Made by a program: the position numbers and the translations under genes. Positions 24,556 to 33,645 of a stretch of DNA of 64,000 nt are shown in pieces. Below the pieces are notes generated by a model. The model had not been told where the DNA came from. It saw nothing but the letters and a program-made list of their open reading frames with translations, and did not search any database. The stretch is from JBCAWW01 sp039024315 (GTDB lineage Bacteria > Bacteroidota > Bacteroidia > J057). Position 1 is the stretch's first letter, and each line of letters starts with the position of its first letter. The stretch is taken from assembly GCA_039024315.1 (NCBI GenBank), contig JBCCQN010000017.1:1-64000 (forward strand), written 5' to 3'.

Positions 24556-26445
24556 ATGAAATACTCTTTCTTGAGTCTGCTGTTTAGCTGCCTATTTTGC
24601 TCTCAAGCCATTGCCCAGAGTCCAATCGTTCCCCAAGGGGATGCTCACTGGCCATATCGCCAAGGAGTCAGAAAGCATACCAATAGCCTTCCTAGAGCCA
24701 GTGAACCAGATACGCTCAGTATTTCTATAAACGCACCTTTTTTTGATGACTTTGGCTATGCAGGGCCCTTACCTGATAGTAACCTCTGGTTTATCAGCAA
24801 TAGCAATTTTGACGCGCCTCTCGTCAATCAATCCCTCGCAGTCAATCCTCCGACATATGGAGTGATTAGCTTTGATGGCAATAATCGCTTCAATGAGCCT
24901 TACGATACAGAAAACCTTTCTCGAGGCCTCTGTGATCAGTTGGTCTCTCATTATATCGACCTAGACGGTTACGGCCCTCAAGACGATCTATGGCTTAGTT
25001 TTGCCCTCCAACCCCAAGGCCGAGGAGATGCACCCGAAATCAATGACTCTTTCTTTGTTTATTTTCGGGTTCCTGATGCGGGCATAGAAGAAGAAGTTTA
25101 CGCCCGTGGCGGGAGTGATCTACACGGTTTTGAGCAAATCAGTATTCCGATCAATCGAGCCGATTACTTTCAAACCCGCTTCCAGATGATTTTTGAGAGT
25201 ACTGGTTCCCAGAACGGTCAACTTGATCTGTGGCACCTAGATTATGTATACCTAGCCCCTGGTCGTACTGCCAATGATACGATATTTGACGACTATGCTC
25301 CCATCGAAATCGAGCGAGGACCAATCGGAAATTTTACAGCAATTCCGCTACAACAGCTTGGTGCCAATGGTAATGTTACACAAGGCTTCAATCTCAAATA
25401 TCGCAACCTCAGTACGAATAATTATCCGACCACCACTGAGGTTAGTATAAGCGATCCTGTGGGAGGTAATCTATTTAGTGGTTTTAGTGCTCAGTCAGTT
25501 GTGGTACCCTTAAACGGACAATCGAGGCAAACAGGAGTTTACAGTGCATTCTCACAACCCTTTCTCTCTACGCCAGGGGTAATCGAGCTTGACATTCAGC
25601 TACCCGACGATGATGCGATCAATTCAAATAATGAGTTAAAAAGACAATACCGAGTTGACTCCGTCTTTGCCTATGATGATGGAGTAGCCGAATTTAGTTT
25701 CGGTATCAATAAAGCCTGGGGCGTAGCTAATGCATTTTATAGTCCCATAGAGGATTCGATCCAAGCGGTTTGGATCAGCTTTGTCCCCACTGTCAACTAT
25801 AATCCCATAACGACCCAACTTACCTATATGGAGGAGGCTTCCTTTCGGCTCACGATCTGGAAAGACCCTCATCCTGATTCCATACTAGTGCAGCAAGTTG
25901 GTGGTTCTAAAGTCAATTATGGCGACCAGAGTAATCATTTTCAGCGTTATGTGTTGAGTAAGCCCGTCGCAGTACAAGATTCTTTTTGGGTAGGCCTTGT
26001 CCAAGTCAGCAGTGAGCCCATTGGATTGGGTTGGGATAGAAACAATCTAGCTGAAAATATCATTTGGTTCGATTCTGCAGGAGTATGGAAACCTATCGGT
26101 CTAGAAGGAGCCTTGATGATCAGACCTGAATTTCAGTTAGGTATATCGGTTCCAGCAGATATTGAATCGACGACCATAGCCAGTCCTAGAGTCTCTCTTT
26201 ACCCTAATCCAGTTGGAGCAGGTCAAATACTATCCCTGCGGGGAACGCTTAGTGCCAGTAAGCGAAATTATGTAGGAAGATTGTTAGATATCCAAGGGAA
26301 TGTAGTGACAGAATATCGCTTTAGCCGTCCTATGGATAGCATTGAGATCAAACTACCAACAGATTTGCCCAGAGGCCTATATCTCTGGCAACACATATTT
26401 GAGGGAGAGCCGGAGCTCATCACCGAGAAGATCCTCGTTCAATAA
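24556..26445 (+). CDS. Secreted protein with type IX secretion sorting tail
   Basis: 629 residues. Sec signal peptide (MKYSFLSLLFSCLFCSQAIAQ). The body is beta-rich: residues about 55-240 look like a jelly-roll or MAM-like lectin fold (FDDFGYAGPLPDSNLWFISN with LWHLDYVYLAPG as the closing strands), followed by Ig-like segments. The last about 85 residues form a T9SS C-terminal domain (VSLYPNPVGAGQ, GRLLDIQGNVV, LPRGLYLWQHI, EKILVQ), the type A Por_Secre_tail pattern. It should therefore pass the outer membrane by the gliding/T9SS machine and be anchored at the surface or released. No catalytic motif is seen, so an adhesin or structural role is more likely than an enzyme. Confidence 0.85.
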   Translation: MKYSFLSLLFSCLFCSQAIAQSPIVPQGDAHWPYRQGVRKHTNSLPRASEPDTLSISINAPFFDDFGYAGPLPDSNLWFISNSNFDAPLVNQSLAVNPPTYGVISFDGNNRFNEPYDTENLSRGLCDQLVSHYIDLDGYGPQDDLWLSFALQPQGRGDAPEINDSFFVYFRVPDAGIEEEVYARGGSDLHGFEQISIPINRADYFQTRFQMIFESTGSQNGQLDLWHLDYVYLAPGRTANDTIFDDYAPIEIERGPIGNFTAIPLQQLGANGNVTQGFNLKYRNLSTNNYPTTTEVSISDPVGGNLFSGFSAQSVVVPLNGQSRQTGVYSAFSQPFLSTPGVIELDIQLPDDDAINSNNELKRQYRVDSVFAYDDGVAEFSFGINKAWGVANAFYSPIEDSIQAVWISFVPTVNYNPITTQLTYMEEASFRLTIWKDPHPDSILVQQVGGSKVNYGDQSNHFQRYVLSKPVAVQDSFWVGLVQVSSEPIGLGWDRNNLAENIIWFDSAGVWKPIGLEGALMIRPEFQLGISVPADIESTTIASPRVSLYPNPVGAGQILSLRGTLSASKRNYVGRLLDIQGNVVTEYRFSRPMDSIEIKLPTDLPRGLYLWQHIFEGEPELITEKILVQ

Positions 26446-26472
26446 CCCAAAAGCCACCACTATTTTACGCTT

Positions 26473-27192
26473 ATGAAATTAGATGTACTCATCTTTGCAG
26501 CACATCCAGACGACGCAGAGCTAGCCTGTTCGGGCACCATTGCCAAACTAGTATCCGAAGGCAAGAAAGTGGGCATAGTTGATCTAACAAGAGGGGAACT
26601 AGGCTCAAGGGGTTCTGCAGCGCTTAGAGATCAAGAAGCAGCGGCTTCCTCAAAGATATTAGGCTTAAGTGCGCGCGAAAATCTCCGCTTCAGAGATGGC
26701 TTTTTCAAAAACGACGAGGAGCATCAGATTGCGGTACTAAAAAAGATCCGTAAATTCCGCCCCGACATTGTGATAGGAAACGCTCCTTTTGACCGTCATC
26801 CAGATCATGGTCGTGCTTCTAGCTTGATCAGAGAATCATTTTTTTTGAGCGGATTGCGCCGGATAGAAACGTTCGACGAAGGCGGAAAAGCACAAGAAGC
26901 TTATCGTCCTAAACGGATATTTTACTACATACAAGACCATCATCTCGAACCTAGCTTTGTCGTAGATATCACTCCTTTTTACGATGCCAAATTGGCCTCG
27001 ATCAAGGCCTTTGCCTCCCAGTTTTTTGATCCAAACAGCAAGGAACCCAAGACCTATATTTCCAGTAAAGATTTTTGGGATTTTCTTGAGGCGAGAGCTC
27101 GACATATGGGGCATTTGGTAGGCGCAACTTTTGGGGAAGGCTTTATCTCTGATACGCCCCTCAAAATTGCTTCGCCTTTGGATTTGATTTAA
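26473..27192 (+). CDS. bshB1: Bacillithiol biosynthesis deacetylase BshB1
   Basis: 239 residues, typical PIG-L/LmbE-family length. It removes the acetyl group from GlcNAc-malate, the second step of bacillithiol synthesis. Zinc-binding AAHPDDAEL at the N-terminus, DLTRGELGSRGS (BshB1-specific), NAPFDRHPDHGRAS with the third ligand, and YYIQDHHLEPSFVVDIT are all present. The C-terminal VGATFGEGFISDTPL is also typical of the BshB1 branch. It indicates that the organism makes bacillithiol, as many Bacteroidota do. bshA and bshC are not in the window. It starts 27 bases after the T9SS cargo gene. Confidence 0.95.
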   Translation: MKLDVLIFAAHPDDAELACSGTIAKLVSEGKKVGIVDLTRGELGSRGSAALRDQEAAASSKILGLSARENLRFRDGFFKNDEEHQIAVLKKIRKFRPDIVIGNAPFDRHPDHGRASSLIRESFFLSGLRRIETFDEGGKAQEAYRPKRIFYYIQDHHLEPSFVVDITPFYDAKLASIKAFASQFFDPNSKEPKTYISSKDFWDFLEARARHMGHLVGATFGEGFISDTPLKIASPLDLI

Positions 27193-27334
27193 GGAATAGA
27201 ATTTTCCACCGAGGGGCAAAAATAAAGGTTTGATACAATCTTCGGAGCCTAACTTGCGTTAGTTGGATATGTAATCATTCTTGCTTGTATATCCGTGTTG
27301 AGGCAGCTATTTTGAAAGGGAATGATCCTATACT

Positions 27335-27790
27335 ATGAAGCAACTTTTACTCTTTCCTCTATTTTGCTTGCTTTTACTTTTACAGACGCAGGCACAACCT
27401 CCCCAGGGGGACAAGACGCGTGAAAGCGGCTCAGCTGCTAGTATGCGGACCACTCTTACCTATCAGTTAGAAGTCAAGCAAGGCGAGCTTAGCAATTTAC
27501 TTGAAGCTTACGAGCTCTCTACTCCTGCTAGGCAATCAGCGCTCAAGCAAAAGATCAGAGATAATCTTTATGCGCAATTTGACCTCAGTATTCGGCAAAA
27601 GGAAGCAGAAGTCGCTAATTTAAAGAACCAACTACGCCTTTTACAAAAGAGTGAAGCCTACGAACAAAAAAGTGGAGAGATTCAACAGCTCCAAAATTCA
27701 CTCCAACGCATCCAAGGTAGCCTCGATTTTCGCAAAGCCAATCGGGAAAAGATAGTAGAAAAAAGAGTCAAAGAGCTATTAGGTGAATAA
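27335..27790 (+). CDS. Small periplasmic coiled-coil protein
   Basis: 151 residues. Signal peptide MKQLLLFPLFCLLLLLQTQAQ. The mature part is almost wholly helical and rich in Glu, Gln, Lys and Leu with heptad spacing (QKEAEVANLKNQLRLLQKSEAYEQ, NSLQRIQGSLDFRKANREKIVEKRV). This resembles, without clear homology, Spy/OmpH-like periplasmic chaperones. No family is assigned. It stands alone between bshB1 and the convergent sugar-transferase operon, with a hairpin motif 20 bases after its stop. Confidence 0.7.
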   Translation: MKQLLLFPLFCLLLLLQTQAQPPQGDKTRESGSAASMRTTLTYQLEVKQGELSNLLEAYELSTPARQSALKQKIRDNLYAQFDLSIRQKEAEVANLKNQLRLLQKSEAYEQKSGEIQQLQNSLQRIQGSLDFRKANREKIVEKRVKELLGE

Positions 27791-27810
27791 CTACTGAAGT
27801 AGATAAGACT

Positions 27811-27828
27811 AAGCGTTCTGCGCAGCAG
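27811..27828 (-). repeat. Hairpin-AACGCTT motif, stem CTGC/GCAG
   Basis: On the minus strand: TTTA, CTGC, loop TGC, GCAG, AACGCTTA. Intergenic, between convergent genes; shares 22 bases with the copies at 6179 and 57441. Confidence 0.85.
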
Positions 27829-27843
27829 TAAATCAAAATCACT

Positions 27844-29247
27844 TTACTTCCCTCTACCCTCAATCATCACAATCAGGGTGTAAAGCAAAATTTTCAGGTC
27901 CAAGCCGAGAGAAATATTTTCGATATAGAGAATATCGAAAGTCAAGCGCTCAACCATTTCCTCCACATTCGATGCATAGCCATATTTGACCTGGCCCCAA
28001 GAGGTGATTCCAGGTCTCACCTTATGGAGATGTCGATAATGAGGGGCCACCTTGACAATTTGATCAATGTAAAATTGACGTTCTGGTCGTGGCCCTACAA
28101 TACTCATATCTCCTTTGAGCACGTTCCAAAATTGAGGAATTTCATCGAGACGAGTTTTCCGCAAAAAGCGCCCAGCACTGGTAATACGGGGATCGTGATC
28201 GCTTGAAAGTGCAGGCCCTAGTTTTTCGGCATCGACCCGCATGGAGCGAAATTTATAGATAAAGAAAGGCTTGGCATGGCGCCCAATCCGCACCTGCTTA
28301 AAAAATATAGGCCCTTCCGAATTTAGTTTTACCCAGATACCTACCGCTAGATATACCGGACTAAGGATCAGCAGCGCAGAAATAGAAGCCAAGACATCAA
28401 AAATGCGTTTGCCCGCCCGCTCCCATGATCGCATGATCTGAGGGAATATTTCAATCAAGGGAGCACCAAGAATGTGGGAAACCTTAGCGCTACCAATAAT
28501 GTAATCATAGACCCCAGGGACTACCTTGATATTAGCGGCGGTACTTTCACAGATACCAATCACATGCCCAATTTGGTCCGCCTCATCTTTCTCGAGGGCA
28601 ATGATCACTTCTTCAACTTTGCGACTATTGATAACATATTCCAAGCGATCTAAATTACCGAAGTTTTTGAGCACTCCTTTAAGCTGCGAATCATCCTTGC
28701 CGGCCAAACTTACATAACCTTTAAACTGATATCCCAAAGGCTTACGCATCTTTTCCAATTCGGAGTAAATCTTAAAGGCTTGCTCTTGACAGCCCACCAA
28801 GAGGGTAGGAAAGCCTAATTTGCCTCGTCTAATCCGCATATTGGTACGGGTAGTGAGTATAAAGCGAAGCAGACTTACGCCTCCAAACTGAGAGGCGAGA
28901 TATATAGTGAGCAAGATGCGTTGCTGTGAAGGGTTTTCTGGCGGAATGGGATCATCCAAAAAAATCGCGAAGAATAGCGTCAAGACCCCAATCAGCGTGA
29001 ATTTGAATACTTGCGTGAGCTCAAACAAGCGCGAGCGTCTAAATGGCTTGGCATATAGCCCAGCAATCGCGTAGAGAATTAACCAGCCCGTACTTACTAC
29101 CGCAGCATTGATAAATTGCTGAGCGTCAAGATAACCATAGCCTTCCAGCGTTTCTCTCCGAAAAAAAGCAAAGCCCAGCCACACGATATAAGTGGCGCTA
29201 AAATCTGCTAGTAGATAATAAAAGGATTGTCGGCGACGACGGTTCAT
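27844..29247 (-). CDS. Polyprenyl glycosylphosphotransferase (exopolysaccharide-initiating)
   Basis: 467 residues. Four to five N-terminal membrane helices, then a Rossmann-like CoA_binding_3 segment (FPTLLVGCQEQAFKIYSEL, GYQFKGYVSL), another helix, and the C-terminal bacterial sugar transferase domain. The latter shows KRIFDVLASISALLILSPVYL, FFKQVRIGRHAKPFFIYKFRSM, LRKTRLDEIPQFWNVLKGDMSIVGPRPE and VRPGITSWGQVKYGYA. This is the WcaJ/WbaP-type family, which transfers a sugar-1-phosphate to undecaprenyl phosphate and starts a surface polysaccharide. The donor sugar is not predictable. Its ATG overlaps the stop of the lipoprotein gene upstream, so the two are coupled. Confidence 0.93.
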   Translation of the reverse strand: MNRRRRQSFYYLLADFSATYIVWLGFAFFRRETLEGYGYLDAQQFINAAVVSTGWLILYAIAGLYAKPFRRSRLFELTQVFKFTLIGVLTLFFAIFLDDPIPPENPSQQRILLTIYLASQFGGVSLLRFILTTRTNMRIRRGKLGFPTLLVGCQEQAFKIYSELEKMRKPLGYQFKGYVSLAGKDDSQLKGVLKNFGNLDRLEYVINSRKVEEVIIALEKDEADQIGHVIGICESTAANIKVVPGVYDYIIGSAKVSHILGAPLIEIFPQIMRSWERAGKRIFDVLASISALLILSPVYLAVGIWVKLNSEGPIFFKQVRIGRHAKPFFIYKFRSMRVDAEKLGPALSSDHDPRITSAGRFLRKTRLDEIPQFWNVLKGDMSIVGPRPERQFYIDQIVKVAPHYRHLHKVRPGITSWGQVKYGYASNVEEMVERLTFDILYIENISLGLDLKILLYTLIVMIEGRGK

Positions 29248-30134
29248 TAGCGAAAGTGTACGAGTCGGATGTTGTCAAGATAAATAACTCCTGATTCTGA
29301 ACCACTATTCGCGCGCACATACATGCGGAACAAAGCGTTGCGGGGGGCCTCCCTAACCGCGTCATTGACATGGAGATAAACTGTATTCCACTCCATGTTA
29401 GAATTGTAAAAGAGTTCTATCGGCAATTCGCCAGCGTCTAGGCCAGCAGTGGCGTAATAAAGACCGGCTGTAAATGAAATATTATTTTTGTAGGAGATCT
29501 CAATGTAAATATCGTTGTTACCGGTCTGCGGCAAAGCAAAGAAATCGGTAGAAATCATTTCGAATAAGTTGCGCTCTGCACTTAAGTTGATTTTTGCACT
29601 ACGAGATTTATGAAAGGCGTCTTCATCTGTCCGAGAAAAAGGGGCATAATTTTCAGCGCTACTTACCGCTTCAAAAGTACGATCCTGCCCTGATTCAAAA
29701 GATTGGTCGATAGGAAAAACCAATAAGGAGTCAGGAAAGTACTCAAAGTCTAGGCTGAGCGGAATACTATCTAGGGGAGCCGTACTAGGCAGTTCAATAA
29801 ACTTTGGTTGCCAGAAAGGATAGCGACTCCGGAGAGAAGACAGGCCATTTTCAAAAATACCGCCAAAAACGGCTATCAGATCTCCCGTCGGATCAGGCAG
29901 CAGGGGAACCGTGCGGGGAACCCGAAAAACTCCCAGATTGCTCCCGTTATGCTCTATCCACAGGTCTTTAATACCAACGGTTGCTCTGGCACTTTCGTTA
30001 GGAGCAATTTGTACGGTTGGCGCCTTGAGATCAAGGTAAACTGGTAGAGGTTCTTCCTTATTGCAGGCAGAAAGAAGTGCCGCTAGCAAGCAAGCAATCA
30101 GCGAATAATGATATTTGGGGATCTGCTGTTTCAT
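29247..30134 (-). CDS. Uncharacterised lipoprotein with jelly-roll-like C-terminus
   Basis: 295 residues from the ATG at 30134 (MKQQIPKYHYS); a longer frame would overlap the promoter. Lipobox LLAALLSAC. Residues about 35-150 are beta-rich. The C-terminal 150 residues (FESGQDRTFEAVSSAENY, NDIYIEISYKNNISFTAGLYY, NALFRMYVRANSGSESGVIYLDNIRLV) have the strand order and closing GxxYlDnIrlv motif of carbohydrate-binding jelly-roll modules. It should sit on the outer membrane. Translational coupling to the sugar-transferase gene suggests a link to surface polysaccharide, but that is inference. Confidence 0.75.
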   Translation of the reverse strand: MKQQIPKYHYSLIACLLAALLSACNKEEPLPVYLDLKAPTVQIAPNESARATVGIKDLWIEHNGSNLGVFRVPRTVPLLPDPTGDLIAVFGGIFENGLSSLRSRYPFWQPKFIELPSTAPLDSIPLSLDFEYFPDSLLVFPIDQSFESGQDRTFEAVSSAENYAPFSRTDEDAFHKSRSAKINLSAERNLFEMISTDFFALPQTGNNDIYIEISYKNNISFTAGLYYATAGLDAGELPIELFYNSNMEWNTVYLHVNDAVREAPRNALFRMYVRANSGSESGVIYLDNIRLVHFR

Positions 30135-30141
30135 AAGCCTA

Positions 30142-30149
30142 CAAATATA
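30142..30149 (-). promoter_or_regulatory. Probable -7 element (TATATTTG) of the lipoprotein/sugar-transferase operon
   Basis: Exact TAnnTTTG on the minus strand, ending eight bases before the ATG at 30134. It predicts a leaderless or nearly leaderless transcript. Confidence 0.5.
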
Positions 30150-30152
30150 ACA

Positions 30153-30183
30153 CAAAAAAAAGGGCAGGAGTGGCCTCCTACCC
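30153..30183 (-). terminator. Terminator of the gene at 30215
   Basis: On the minus strand GGGTAGGAG-GCCA-CTCCTGCCC is followed by eight T. 9-bp stem with one T/G mismatch position. Confidence 0.88.
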
Positions 30184-30214
30184 TATGAAAATCTAACAAC
30201 TACTATTACGAGTC

Positions 30215-30949
30215 TTAATTAAGTTCGACATCCAAAACATAGGATTTTCCATCCTTGATGACGATTTCCTGATAAGCAGGAAAGGCTTCAATGCCCGTCA
30301 TTGCTTTGGAGTCTACGATCAGCCAATAAGTACCGTCAGGCAAATTGCTGAATTCGTAGGTTTTTTCGCGGGAAAATGTTTGGGTTCCTTGTACCTGATT
30401 TGGGTTGTCAGGTCCATACAAAGAAAGGTGAAATACACTGGCTGTTGATTTAGCCATCCCGAGAGCTTTCCCTAATATCTGTCCGCTATGAGTGTTTGTA
30501 GAAACCTCTGCGTCTTTGGTTTTCTCTACAACTACGCTTTTCGTTTTCCCTACTTTTTCATAATGATATACCGCATGCTCGGTTTCTAAGCTGGCATGGG
30601 AAAAACTAACCAGTTTCGCTTCAATTTTGTAACCGTTGGAAGAGAGTACAATGAGCACCTGACGATTATTCAATTCGTAAGTGGCAGTTAGAGTTGGCAG
30701 TTGATTGTCTTGGCCAACTCTATCGTAGCGCTCAGCGCGAACCCTTCCCCAATCCTGCTTACCCTCTTCTGTATTTTCCCATACTTGGACAAATACTTCA
30801 TCACCTTGCATAGTGATTTGAAGATCAGAGATTGGAGCCTCTTCATTGCTCCAATTGCCGGTGAAAGAAGAAACCCCAGCGACGAAAGCCGTATTGGCGA
30901 AAAAAACTATGAGCAGGAAACAAATTGGTTTTAGGAGGCGATACTTCAT
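30215..30949 (-). CDS. Uncharacterised secreted protein
   Basis: 244 residues. N-terminal signal (MKYRLLKPICFLLIVFFANTAFVAG). The first half begins SSFTGNWSNEEAPISDLQIT and runs as short strands (ITMQGDEVFVQVWENTEEGK), like a small beta-barrel of the lipocalin-like sort. The C-terminal 80 residues (SVFHLSLYGPDNPNQVQGTQTF, YEFSNLPDGTYWLIVDSKA, YQEIVIKDGKSYVLDVEL) look like a prealbumin/carboxypeptidase-regulatory-like domain, common in secreted Bacteroidota proteins. No catalytic motif. It is monocistronic with a TAnnTTTG element at 30969 and a strong terminator. Confidence 0.72.
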   Translation of the reverse strand: MKYRLLKPICFLLIVFFANTAFVAGVSSFTGNWSNEEAPISDLQITMQGDEVFVQVWENTEEGKQDWGRVRAERYDRVGQDNQLPTLTATYELNNRQVLIVLSSNGYKIEAKLVSFSHASLETEHAVYHYEKVGKTKSVVVEKTKDAEVSTNTHSGQILGKALGMAKSTASVFHLSLYGPDNPNQVQGTQTFSREKTYEFSNLPDGTYWLIVDSKAMTGIEAFPAYQEIVIKDGKSYVLDVELN

Positions 30950-30968
30950 ATAATGAAACTTACGTAAA

Positions 30969-30976
30969 CAAAAGTA
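30969..30976 (-). promoter_or_regulatory. Probable -7 element (TACTTTTG)
   Basis: Exact TAnnTTTG match on the minus strand, ending 20 bases before the ATG at 30949. Confidence 0.45.
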
Positions 30977-31169
30977 AGGGGTTTATATAATTCGATTCAA
31001 TAAGTGTTCCAGCCTATCGGAATATTAAACCCCATGTTAGAGTTTCACTGAAAACGAACGAAAAACCATGCCGTTCTTTGGTTTATACGGGGTGAATCGT
31101 ACAAAATGCGCGTTAAACAGTAGCATTTAGCACCTTGGATATTTAGCTTTTCCCCTCTAGTTTAGCATT

Positions 31170-32531
31170 ATGCTATGGCCTACTATCCAACAAACAGTTG
31201 CAAATACGATAGCAACTCATCGCCTTCTAAACCGAAGCGAGCGGGTTTTGGTCGCAATTTCAGGCGGTCCAGACTCTGTTTTACTAGCTTATACGCTGAT
31301 TCAATTGGGCTATGAAGTAGGCTTAGCACATGTAAATTACAACCTTAGAGCCGCTGCCTCCGATGATGAGGAGAAATTAGTAAGGCGATATGCCAAAGCT
31401 TGGCAAGTGCCGGTCTATGTACAAAACGTAGATACGAAAGCTCATGCTATCGTCAAGCAACTTTCCTTTCAAGAGGCTGCCCGCAAGCTTCGATATGACT
31501 TCTTTGAGCAACTAATGGCCGAAGAAGCCTATAGCAAATGTGCAACCGGCCACCAAGCAAATGATCAAATCGAGAGCGTTTTAATGTCCTTGTTCAAAGG
31601 CAACAGTCCACAAATCTTGAGGGGCATTCCCCGAGCAAGAGGCCCCTATATTCGACCGCTCATAGATCTCAGTCGCACCGATGTGTTGAACTGCCTCGCA
31701 GAATTAGAGCTCGAGTATGGAGTAGATCACACTAATGACGAAAACAACTACCTCCGCAATCAATTTCGCAATCAAGTCATCCCCATATTGCACCACATCA
31801 ATCCATCTGTGGGAGATCAGATTATCGCCCGACATGATTGGTATCAGCAGCAAAACAAATTCTTAAAAAGCATACTGGACCAATGCTTGGCTCGCTCCCT
31901 CAGGAAAGAAAAAGGAGGAATGCTGCTCAATTGGACAGATTTTGTATTGGAGTATGGTACTGAACAATTAGCGCTTTTGGTGATCGCCGCTGGCGAAAGC
32001 TGGGGTTGGCATGGGCATGCCCTTTGGAGATTATTGGAGCTGATTCAAGGACAAAAAGGGAAATTTATTGAGCGGGAGGGAGAACGGATTTATCGCCATG
32101 AATTAGGCTTATTTTTCCAGCCCAGTAAAGTGCCCATTAGTCTTAAGACGATCAAACTACCTTCCCTCCCTAAACTCGGTACCCTCCGCTTTGGCGAACG
32201 CAAAATCCACCTCTTACATCCCGCAATCGGTCCGTTTCAATTTGGCGAACCGGGTTGTCTATATCTCAACAGCGAAGCAATCCAATTACCCATCGAAATT
32301 CGCCCATGGCGGCAGGGCGACAAAATGCAACCTTTTGGTATGCAAGGCCTGAAGAAGCTCAGCGATATCTTTGTTGATCAAAAATATAGTCCCTTTCAAA
32401 AAGAGCAAGCCATCGTATTTGCGGACCAAAAGCAAATCATTGCCCTTTCAGACTTTCGGATTGCGGATCCCTTAAAAGTGGATGAACAGACAAATTCTGT
32501 GTTAAAAATTGTCATCGAAGATCAATTTTGA
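31170..32531 (+). CDS. tilS: tRNA(Ile)-lysidine synthase
   Basis: 453 residues. Converts the wobble cytidine of the CAU-anticodon isoleucine tRNA to lysidine using ATP and lysine; essential in most bacteria. PP-loop VLVAISGGPDSVLLAYTL (SGGxDS) near residue 30, AHVNYNLRAAASDDEE, CATGHQANDQIESVLMSLFKGN and RPLIDLSRTDVLNCL belong to the N-type ATPase domain. The C-terminal tRNA-binding domain is present (IEIRPWRQGDKMQPFGMQGLKKLSDIF). It precedes the TPR lipoprotein gene by 37 bases. Confidence 0.96.
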   Translation: MLWPTIQQTVANTIATHRLLNRSERVLVAISGGPDSVLLAYTLIQLGYEVGLAHVNYNLRAAASDDEEKLVRRYAKAWQVPVYVQNVDTKAHAIVKQLSFQEAARKLRYDFFEQLMAEEAYSKCATGHQANDQIESVLMSLFKGNSPQILRGIPRARGPYIRPLIDLSRTDVLNCLAELELEYGVDHTNDENNYLRNQFRNQVIPILHHINPSVGDQIIARHDWYQQQNKFLKSILDQCLARSLRKEKGGMLLNWTDFVLEYGTEQLALLVIAAGESWGWHGHALWRLLELIQGQKGKFIEREGERIYRHELGLFFQPSKVPISLKTIKLPSLPKLGTLRFGERKIHLLHPAIGPFQFGEPGCLYLNSEAIQLPIEIRPWRQGDKMQPFGMQGLKKLSDIFVDQKYSPFQKEQAIVFADQKQIIALSDFRIADPLKVDEQTNSVLKIVIEDQF

Positions 32532-32568
32532 ATTTGAGAAGTCTGCTCTAGCTGCGCATATTTGCAAT

Positions 32569-33645
32569 ATGAAAATTTTAGTAGGGATACTTTGGGGTCT
32601 TAGCCTTTGCCTAATTGCCTGTAATGACGCAGCAGAGGTAGAAGAGCCGACGACTCCAGTCAGTGTCGATTCTATATCCACGGGACCAGCAGCCCAGCTT
32701 ATTGCCCTCAACAAACAAATTGATTTGAGTCCTAAGAGTTATCAACTCTTCGAGGAACGCTCAGAAGTATATTACAGTTTGGACAGTCTGCCTCAAGCGG
32801 TAGCGGATATCAATAAAGCAATTGAGTTATTTCCCAAAGGTGCTGATTTGTACTACCTCCGAGGCTTTTATGCCTTTGTTCAGGATGATACGATCCAAGC
32901 GATGGACGACTACCAGAAAGCCGCCCAATTAGGTACCGAAAACCCAGAAAACTACTATCAGATGGGACAGTTGTTTTTCTTTCAGAATAATGACGAAATG
33001 GCTCTTAGGCTATACCAACAAGCAGAGGAACTCAGTCCAGCAGAGCCCATCTATATCTTTGCCCAAGGCTTTTTGTATGAAAAGAGAAACGACAAGCAAG
33101 CCGCCTTGCGGGAGTATTTGCGTTCGCTGGAAGCGGATAGTAGCTTCGCCAAGACCCGCCTACAGCTACATGATCTCTACCTAGATGGCTACAATAACGA
33201 ATTGGCAGCCATTGAACAGATCAGAGAGTTACTGCTATATCATCCGACCCATCCCTTGGGCCGTTTTTATATGGGTAATTATCACATGCGCCGCTTACTA
33301 GCCATGACTGATCGTTCGCTCAGCGAACCCTATAAAGAAGAAGCCAATGAAGCGGTGATGCACTTTTCAATCGCCTTGAATAAAACGCCCAACTTTTTGC
33401 AGGCGCATTACAATCGGGGATTCGTTTACTTTTTGGCCCAAAATATTGACAAAGCGCTTGCAGACTTTCAGGAAGCCATCAAAATTGACCCCCAACATCA
33501 GGCTTCTCTGCTGATGCTAGGGGACATATTTTATAATTTTCAGGACCTTGCCACGGCTAAATCCTATTACGAACAGGCCATCGCGGCTGATCCCAACAAT
33601 CCAGATATCGAACAAAAGTTAGCCGAATTAGAGGAGATCCTTTAG
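32569..33645 (+). CDS. TPR-repeat lipoprotein
   Basis: 358 residues from the ATG at 32569 (MKILVGILWGLSLCLIAC). The lipobox cysteine directly ends the signal. An earlier start would overlap tilS and lacks a signal peptide. Seven or more TPR units follow (LPQAVADINKAIELFPKGAD, ENPENYYQMGQLFFFQNNDE, FLQAHYNRGFVYFLAQNID, HQASLLMLGDIFYNFQDLAT). A protein-protein interaction scaffold in the periplasm or on the outer membrane is expected. Its stop overlaps the end of the convergent MORN gene by a few bases. One hairpin motif (33120-33135) and one near-perfect 6-bp palindromic hairpin (33314-33328) lie inside. Confidence 0.85.
   Translation: MKILVGILWGLSLCLIACNDAAEVEEPTTPVSVDSISTGPAAQLIALNKQIDLSPKSYQLFEERSEVYYSLDSLPQAVADINKAIELFPKGADLYYLRGFYAFVQDDTIQAMDDYQKAAQLGTENPENYYQMGQLFFFQNNDEMALRLYQQAEELSPAEPIYIFAQGFLYEKRNDKQAALREYLRSLEADSSFAKTRLQLHDLYLDGYNNELAAIEQIRELLLYHPTHPLGRFYMGNYHMRRLLAMTDRSLSEPYKEEANEAVMHFSIALNKTPNFLQAHYNRGFVYFLAQNIDKALADFQEAIKIDPQHQASLLMLGDIFYNFQDLATAKSYYEQAIAADPNNPDIEQKLAELEEIL
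33120..33135 (-). repeat. Hairpin-AACGC motif, stem CGCT/AGCG
   Basis: On the minus strand: CGCT, loop TCC, AGCG, AACGCA. Inside the TPR lipoprotein gene, antisense. Confidence 0.7.
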
